A stretch of 64,000 nucleotides of DNA from Stanieria cyanosphaera PCC 7437 (GTDB lineage: Bacteria > Cyanobacteriota > Cyanobacteriia > Cyanobacteriales > Xenococcaceae): the NCBI RefSeq assembly GCF_000317575.1, contig NC_019748.1:1-64000 (forward strand), given 5' to 3'. The notes below the pieces were generated by a model, which searched no databases, was not told where the DNA came from, and was given only the letters and a program-made list of their open reading frames with translations. This document shows positions 47,279 through 55,500 of this stretch, in pieces. A program made the translations under genes and the position numbers. Every line of letters starts with the position of its first letter. Positions within the stretch are counted from its first letter, which is position 1.

Positions 47279-48140
47279 TTGCTACTACTAACAATCCTGT
47301 TTTTGTCCATGATAAATCGAGATTTTGTGATTCAAACTATATAATCATAATCTTTTGATCGCTATTGTAGCTAATCTTCAAAACTTTTTAAAATTTATTG
47401 GACTATTAATGAAGTCTCACAAGTCATAAAAAACATCGGATTTACAGCAGTTTTTAATTAGATAGATTAGATTGATTGATTGAGGAAATAGAAAATAAGG
47501 ATTGCCGAACAACAACAATTATTAAGTTGGCGATTGAAAAGCGCAGAAAAAAAAATTAGTATTTCTGATTTTTAGTTTTAATGTCTTTTTGTAGTTATTT
47601 GTCAAGATAGAGTAAAAGCGTAATTTACTCTTATGTAAACTACATCTTGAAGTTTTATTAAGTAAAAAATTGCTGATTAACTTCAACAGTAGACCAAATC
47701 TTCTTTTAGTTAATGTAAAGAAAAGTAAAATTAAAAAAAAGCTTATAAAATACCTATGATACATTTTCTTATTGAAACACGATTCTCAATAAGTAATTAG
47801 AGTCTAGAACATTGATTAGCTCGTGATTTATTGATAATTATTATCAGATTTTTCTTAAGTTTTTTTTAATTTTTACAAAAAAAATTTCAATCAAACTTGG
47901 GTTTAACTAGAAGTTTTGTTTATTAATGAGTAGTCAATATTTAAGTACCACTATTGCAACTGCTACCAACATCTCCACTGAAATCAATCCCAAATTATTG
48001 ATAATTATTAATTTTAATAAAACAAATAACAGCCAATACAATGTAATGCACCAGCGTTAATCTTGGGAAGACTATCTGGATAACCTAGAAATTTTGTAAC
48101 CTAGAAAATACAATATTAAATTGGTAACTAGAAAATTTTA
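47279..48140. other. Long intergenic region upstream of phoH
   Basis: AT-rich, no gene I can support. A 44-codon frame with ATG at 47926 and stop at 48060 (start MSSQYLSTTIATATN) lacks any recognisable domain. An 80-codon minus-strand frame at 47522-47764 is low complexity. Short direct TTGATTGATTGA repeats occur near 47470. Confidence 0.4.
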
Positions 48141-49097
48141 ATGACAGAAACTTCCCAAACCATTTCTTTACCCAACCATGAAAGTGCGATCGCTTTAGCT
48201 GGAAGCAAAGAAGAAAATCTGAAATTACTATCTCGGCATACAGGAGTACAGACCATATTACGAGGACAGGACTTAATCTTGTTGGGAAGAGAGAAAGCAG
48301 TAGCACGTTGCGCTCAGATAGTGCAGTCTCTCAAACATCTTTGGGAAGAAGGAAAAACTATCTCAGAAGCAGATCTCATGACAGCTTTTCAAGCAGTAGA
48401 TACAGGGCTTACGGAAGAATATCAAGAACTGCAGACTAATATTCTAGCTCGAACTCGCAGAGGAGAATTAATTAGGGCAAAAACCTTTAAACAAAGACAA
48501 TACGTCAAAGCAATTCAAAACCATGATATTACCTTTGGCATTGGACCAGCAGGAACAGGGAAAACATTTTTAGCAGCAGTACTGGCAGTACAAGCCTTAC
48601 TAAAAGACGAATGCGATCGCATTATCTTAACACGTCCAGCCGTAGAAGCTGGAGAAAGATTAGGTTTTTTGCCTGGAGATTTACAACAAAAAGTTAATCC
48701 TTTTTTGCGTCCTTTATACGACTCTTTATACGAATTTATCGATCCAGAAAAAATTCCCGATTTAATGGAGAGAGGAAAAATTGAAGTTGCTCCTTTAGCC
48801 TATATGCGAGGACGCACTTTATCTAATGCTTTTGTAATTGTTGATGAGGCACAAAACACTACTCCTTCGCAATTAAAAATGGTATTAACTCGTTTAGGAT
48901 TTGGCTCAAAAATGGTTGTAACAGGAGATATTACCCAGACTGATTTACCTTCTCATCAAGATTCAGGTTTAATTGTTGCTAGTAAAATTCTTAAATTTGT
49001 CGAAGGAATTGCTTTTTGTTATCTTTCTCAAGCGGATGTTATTCGTCATCCTTTAGTCCAAAAAATTGTGGCTGCTTATGAAAAATTTGAGGCATGA
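48141..49097 (+). CDS. phoH: PhoH-like ATPase
   Basis: A 318-residue PhoH-family P-loop ATPase. Walker A is GIGPAGTGKTFLA (~residue 135) and Walker B is AFVIVDEAQNTTPSQLK. RPAVEAGERLGFLPGDLQQK and VTGDITQTDLP are conserved family stretches. An N-terminal KH-like segment (SKEENLKLLSRHTG) precedes the ATPase. PhoH-like proteins are implicated in RNA metabolism in bacteria. Its C-terminus ends AAYEKFEA, close to the norm. Confidence 0.93.
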   Translation: MTETSQTISLPNHESAIALAGSKEENLKLLSRHTGVQTILRGQDLILLGREKAVARCAQIVQSLKHLWEEGKTISEADLMTAFQAVDTGLTEEYQELQTNILARTRRGELIRAKTFKQRQYVKAIQNHDITFGIGPAGTGKTFLAAVLAVQALLKDECDRIILTRPAVEAGERLGFLPGDLQQKVNPFLRPLYDSLYEFIDPEKIPDLMERGKIEVAPLAYMRGRTLSNAFVIVDEAQNTTPSQLKMVLTRLGFGSKMVVTGDITQTDLPSHQDSGLIVASKILKFVEGIAFCYLSQADVIRHPLVQKIVAAYEKFEA

Positions 49098-49554
49098 AAA
49101 AATTAAGCAAAATTAATTGCAGCAGGAGCAAATTATCAAAGTAAACTAGACCAAGCCTTAGAATATGGTAACGTAACGAACCAAAAATTAAAAATACAGA
49201 ACACTACTCTAGATTTACACCAACAGACAAATCAAAAGCAAAAAGACGCGGAAGATAGAGCAAGTGGACGAAAAAATCAACTAAAACACCAAGCTAAATC
49301 TCGTCCAGATTTGAAATCGGCAGTTTAACTGCATTTTGACAAAGTTGAGCTAGTTATCCCCAAAAGCGATCGCTTTCAATCTCTCAATTAAACCAATCAA
49401 AATTAACTTTTTTTGTCAGTAGATTGAATTAATTATCTGGATAAGAAGTATAGTAAATTTTTGACAAGTTTAAGGGAGTGTCGAATTAAGTATTTTTACT
49501 TACGGCAATCTCTCTGACTATGTTGGTCAATTATTGAGGAACAAAACAATTCTT
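49098..49554. other. Region between phoH and thyX with a coding-like remnant
   Basis: From about 49107 to 49328 one frame is open for ~73 codons with plausible composition (ANYQSKLDQALEYGN, DLHQQTNQKQKDAEDRAS), stopping at TAA 49326. It has no ATG, GTG or TTG start and I do not recognise it, so it may be the tail of a lost gene. The rest is the upstream region of thyX, with a GAGG at 49537-49540 before the start. Confidence 0.35.
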
Positions 49555-52500
49555 ATGGCTTGGATAGATCCATTAAAAGATGGCAAAAGTAGAATCGAAT
49601 TAATTGATTCGATGGGCAGTGATTTAAGCGTCGTTAATGATGCTCGTGCCAGCTTTGAAAAAAGTTCACAACAATTAAGTGAAAAAGATATCAAATTGAT
49701 TAATTACTTAATCAAACACCAACATACTTCCCCTTTTAGAGGAGTTGTTTTTAGTGCGTTCCGTTCGAGTCAAAGCCATCTAACAGCGTAAACTCGGTCA
49801 GGTCAATGTAGGTAGTCAAGGTAAAGTTATATTTACATAACTTCACAAACAAGAATATGGATTACCAAATAAATCTCGTAGAGATAACCGAACCTAGATA
49901 ACTTAGCTAATCGTGATGGTGGAAAACCATCCCTTCAAGTGTCGAAGTGACAGCGTAACCCTTAATCAAAAGGCGTTTGGTAAACCTCTTGATTAAAGCA
50001 GGGTTAAAAGGCTTAGAACTGGGAGTCGCAATCTGGTCGCAGCCAAGCATAACTAACTATGATTACGCGAGGAATCCTTGATTGAACCATCGTTAGTTCC
50101 AAGTAGCCCAAGCGACTGAATAGGCTACGAGCAAAATGCTCAATCTCTAAAGTACTGGCAAATTTGAAGAGTTGAACCAGGGACACTTACATAGAGACGG
50201 TGGATAGAGGAAATCTAAGGTTAGTACAGAACGGATAGCTAGGAACGGAATAACCTAATCCAGGTTCTCAGAAATGAGAAGTAACCAGCTTAAACCTGAA
50301 ATTGGGAGGGATTGCATAAGAAGCCAAAGCCTTTATGTAATGTGAAGGATATACGGGGCGTACAAGCTCTTGAACCAAGTTCAAGAGACAGCCCCTCGCT
50401 GACGTATGCACTGCGATAGATTTGAAAATTTTCGAGTAGCAATTAATAAGTTATGAACTCACAGAAGTATAAATGGAACGAATGGAAAGACATCGATTGG
50501 AAAATCGTTGAAACTGCCGTGTTCAAGTTGCAAAAGAGAATTTTCAAGGCGAGTCAGAGTGGAAACATAAAACAAGTACATCGACTACAGCGTTTACTGA
50601 CAAACTCATACTTTGGTAAATTGTGGGCGACAAGAAAAGTAACCCAAGACAATCAAGGGACGGGGCTTTCAAGGTGCGGAAGTAAATTCCGCACACAGCC
50701 CCTCAAAAAAACGGCAGGAGTAGATGGAGTAAAATCACTAACTCCTAAACAAAGGCTGGAACTAGTGGAAAAATTAAAAATTAGTAATAAGAGTAAACCA
50801 ACTCGCAGAGTATGGATACTAAAAGCTAATGGAAAGAAAAGACCACTGGGTATTCCCGTAATCGAGGACAGAGTAAAACAAGCCCTAGCCAAAATTAGTC
50901 TAGAACCTCAATGGGAAGCTCTATTTGAGGGAAACAATTATGGTTTCAGACCTGGGAGATCAGTCCATGATGCTATTGAGGCAATATTCTCCTGCATCAG
51001 CAAACAAGCTAAATATGTGCTTGATGCCGATATAACAGGATGCTTCGATAATATCAATCACCAAAAACTACTGAACAAAATAAACACGTATCCTGCTATG
51101 AGAAGGCAGATTAAAGCCTGGTTAAAAAGTGGGGTACTTGACAAGAACATCTATTCCAGAACAGATAAAGGCACTACACAAGGAGGAGTAATCTCACCTT
51201 TATTAGCCAATATCGCATTAAACGGAATGGAAAAAGTAGTTAAAGAAGTTGCCAGAGCTTCGCAACACTTAAAATTCCGAGGATACAGTGATAAGTACAA
51301 GGCAGAAAAGTGTGTCAACCTAATTAGATACGCTGACGACTTCGTAATACTATGTCACAACCTCGAAACTCTTAAAGAATGCGAGAAGGCAATCAAAAAG
51401 TGGTTGAAAGAAATAGGGTTAGAAATAAATGAGGAAAAAACCAGTATCACCCATACATTAGAAAAACATGAGGGTAGAGTGGGATTCGATTTCCTTGGTT
51501 TTAACATCAGACAACATCCACAGGGTAAAAAACGATGTGGAAATAATACGAAAGGTAAAAAACTGGGATTCAAGACGTTAATCACTCCCTCAAAGGAAAG
51601 TATAAAGAACCACACAGCAGAACTGAGAGAAATCATAAGAGGCATGAGAAATAGTACCCAACAACTTCTTATTGAAAGGTTAAATCCAAAAATAAGGGGA
51701 TGGGCAGCATATTACTCAACCGTATGCAGTAGTGATACTTTCGGAAAAATGGGGCATATACTCTATCAACAGCTAAAAAGATGGGCAAAAAGAAGACACC
51801 CTATGAAAGGAGGTAAATGGGTAAAAGATAGGTACTGGCACACAAAAGGAAACAATCATTGGGTATTCGGTGTGAAAAAAGAGGGAAATTTCGAAAAAAC
51901 TCTAATAAAACACACAGATACCCCTATTAAAAGACACACCAAAGTAAAACAGGAAACTAGCTACTTCGACGGAAACAAATATTACTGGAGTCAGAGATTA
52001 TGTAGACATCCAGAAATGAACAAATCCAAAGCAACCCTGTTAAAGAGACAAAAAGGTAAATGCCCAATATGTAAAATGTACTTTAACGGCAATGATGTCA
52101 TGGAAGTAGACCATATAATACCTAAATTCAAAGGAGGAAAAAATAGTTATGAGAATCTACAACTATTACACAGACATTGCCACGAAAAAAAAACAGCTAT
52201 GGATAAAACTCGCTCTTAGAAAAAAGGTCTATCGGAGAGAAGCCGTGTGAAGGGAAACCTTCAGGCACGGTTTTGAAGACGAGTATAAGTGGTGACACTT
52301 ATATTTAGTTCAACAGTTTAAAGTCAAAGCTCCTTTATATGTTTGTCGTCAGTGGTAGATCTAATATGTTACAAAGTAGTGAGATTGAAACAAATTTGCT
52401 TAGTACAAAAATTTAATCACACTACTTCAACATATCACCTGCCCCGTTTAGAAGAGATTCTAAATGTGTATCGCGTGAATTCAGAGAAAACCTACGTTCT

Positions 52501-55500
52501 TTTAATTGAGCGTGAGATGTGCCGAGGAAACCTCGACAATTTGTACGCCCCGCTGAGCTTACAGCATCAGGCTGGTGAGAATATGGCAACTCTGAGCCAA
52601 GCCGAACCAAAAACTCGTCTTTTGAGTAAACCAATACTTTGAAAGTAAGTTCGGAAGGTGCAACGACTATCCCTTTAGGGAGTAGGAGTCAAGAGGCTTC
52701 GAAGTGCGCGACATCTCAAGTAGATGATGATATAGTCTGAGCTTTATCGAAAGATAAAGAGGAGTAGCGGAATCGGTTACTCTGTAACAAATCTGGGAAA
52801 CACGTCATAGCTAGTAATCACAACGATGAACAATTAGGCTGGAATGAAAAAAGTTTTCGCTATGTAGCCATTGATGATAGTGATGAATTTTATATTCCAG
52901 AAATTTTTCGACAACAAGCGAAAAGCAACAAACAAGCAACCGAAGGAAACTTGGAGACAGAAATTAATGCTCAAGCTCAATCAATTTATTTACAACAATG
53001 TCAAAGTAGCTATCAAGCTTATCAACAATTATTAGAACTAGGAGTTGGTAGGGAACAGGCCAGAGGAATTTTAGTTCCTTCTGTTTATACTGCTTGGGTA
53101 TGGGTGTGATTCGTTTAGGTCAAAGCTGAGGCTAAATCTTGTAAAAAAAGATACTTATATGAAGTCCGCTTCAATAGTTCCACGTCAACGTTGACTGAGA
53201 GACGGGGAGAATTTTCTTCCTGTTAATCAAACGGACTTAATATCAGAGGCAACTCTGAACCAGCGTCAACCTAGCTTGGTACAAAGGTAATACCTAACGA
53301 ATTGTTACAAACAACAAATAAGATTACCGAATAAAAGTACCTTGACAACTTCATAATTCATGGAGGTGAGATTCCTTCCCTCTGATGCCAGAGTGAAAGC
53401 ATAACCCCCAGTGACTTGGTGTTTGGTAAGCCATAGGCTGAAGCGGGGTTAAAAGACCAACAGCTAACAGCCTAAGTTGGTACTTGGTCGAGCAAATTCT
53501 GACTATGATTACACCAGGAATATCCGTTAAAACCATCGTGAAAGCATAATAGCCAAATAAGGCTGTCAGGCTATGACCAAAAGGTAACTCTCTAACGTAC
53601 TAGCAGTTTCCAAATGCTGAACTAGGGGCATATACACAGAGACGGTGGATAGGATAAATCTAAGGTCAGAAGTCAAATGAAATATGAGGAACGAAGTAAC
53701 TCCGACATACCTCTCAGGTGGTCGGTAACCTGAGCAGCAACCAGCGCAAGGTATCAGGAGAAAGATTGAGTAAAAAGCCAACGCCGTTACGTAATGTAAA
53801 GGATATACGGGGCGTACAAGCTCTTGAACCAAGTTCAAGAGACAGCCCCTCGCTGACGTACTCACTTTGATGAATCTGTAGAAATCAAGTAGTAATTTAA
53901 GACGATGAACTCTAGGAAGTATGAATGGAACAACTGGCGTGAAATCGACTGGAAGGTCGTAGAAACTGCCGTGTTCAAATTACAAAAGAGAATATACAAA
54001 GCTAGTCAACGTGGTGATACCAAAGCAGTTCACAGACTACAAAAACTACTAACAAAATCCTATTTTGGGAAACTCTGGGCAATTAAGAGGGTTACTCAAG
54101 ACAATCAGGGTACGGGGCTTTCAAGGTGCGGAAGTAAATTCCGCACACAGCCCCTCAAAAATACAGCAGGAGTAGATGGAATCAAATCATTAACTCCAGC
54201 AAAACGCCTTGAAATGGTCAATCATCTCAACATAGAAGGAAAATCTAAACCTACTCGAGGAGTATGGATTCCGAAACGGACATCCGACCTTCGGTCGCCC
54301 TACGGGAAGCGCGCATTTGAGGTTTCCTCAAATGACGTGTCCTCAGCAAATGGAGAAAAAAGACCTCTGGGAATACCCTGCATGAAAAACAGAGTAATAC
54401 AGTGTCTAGTCAAATTAGCACTAGAACCAGAATGGGAAGCAAAATTCGAGCCTAATAGCTACGGATTTAGACCAGGAAGGTCATGTCATGACGCAATTGG
54501 AGCAATATTTAATGTGATCAGATACGAACCTAAATATGTATTAGATGCAGCTATTGCCAAATGTTTTGACAAAATCGACCATCAAAAACTGTTGAACAAA
54601 TTAGAAACATATCCTGGAATAAAGAAACAGATAAAAGCGTGGTTAAAAAGTGGGGTCATTGACGATAATTGGTTTCCAACCGATGAAAGTACACCCCAAG
54701 GTGGAGTAATATCACCTCTCTTAGCCAACATAGCCTTACATGGTATGGAGATGGCAATCAAGAATCTAGCCAGGAATCTTGATCTGACAACAAGTACCGG
54801 TCAAGTTATTACAGATAGAAGGGTAAAAGAGAAAAAGCTACACCTCATTAGATACGCAGATGATTTTGTCATCTTACACAACGACATAAACGTCATATAC
54901 AAATGTAAGGAGACAATTGAATCGTTTCTTCTGGAGATGGGTCTAGAATTAAAACCAAGCAAAACAAAAATATCTCACACCCTAAATAAATATCAGGGAA
55001 ACATAGGTTTTGACTTTCTAGGTTTTAATGTAAGACAGTACAAAACTGGAATAAATCAATCAGCAAAAACTCCAGAAGGAGAAAGACAAGGTCACAAGAC
55101 TATAATCAAACCTTCAAAGGATAAAATCAAAGCGCACATTAAGAAAGTTGGTGACATCATTCGTTCTTACAGAACTGTATCTCAGGAAGTATTGATTGAT
55201 AAATTAAATCCAATAATTAGAGGTTGGGCAAATTATTATCGAACAGTTTGTTGTCAAGAAACCTTTAATTACTGTGACAATATCCTATATCACCAATTGA
55301 GGAGATGGGCAAAGAGAAGACATCCGAAGAAAAACGGCTATTGGGTATCCGATAAATACTGGAGGAGAGTAGGAAATAGGAAATGGACTTTTGCCACGAG
55401 CGAAACGAAAATCTTATACCACTCAGAAATTGAAATCCAGAGACATATTAAAGTTAAAGGCACAAATAGTATCTATGATGGAGACTTAACCTACTGGGCA

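Larger units (their letters stand above)
49754..52314 (+). mobile_element. Group II intron 1 of thyX
   Basis: A 2561-nt group II intron. The 5' end is GTGCG followed by TTCCG, the canonical GUGYG start. A domain V hairpin lies near 52239-52275, with an AGCC 5' strand, a GAAA loop and CACGGTT on the 3' side. Domain VI follows with perfect arms ATAAGTG / CACTTAT, and the end is CAAC with an adenine 8 nt upstream (52307) as branch-point candidate. It encodes an RT-maturase-HNH protein at 50453-52219. Excision at these ends joins codon A|AG and restores FKFKVK. EBS/IBS pairings were not resolved by eye. Confidence 0.92.

Noticed and set aside
47522-47764. 80-codon minus-strand frame in the gap before phoH
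   Set aside because: Low-complexity Phe/Leu/Lys composition, no ribosome site, no similarity I recognise.
52343-52642. 99-codon open frame overlapping the group I intron
   Set aside because: It begins in exon 2 sequence out of the ThyX frame and runs through P4-P6 ribozyme core; composition and position fit RNA structure, and there is no LAGLIDADG, GIY-YIG or HNH motif.
52357-52795. Group II classification for the middle thyX insertion
   Set aside because: It lacks a GTGYG start and domain V; the P7 pairing, terminal G and exon U fit group I instead.
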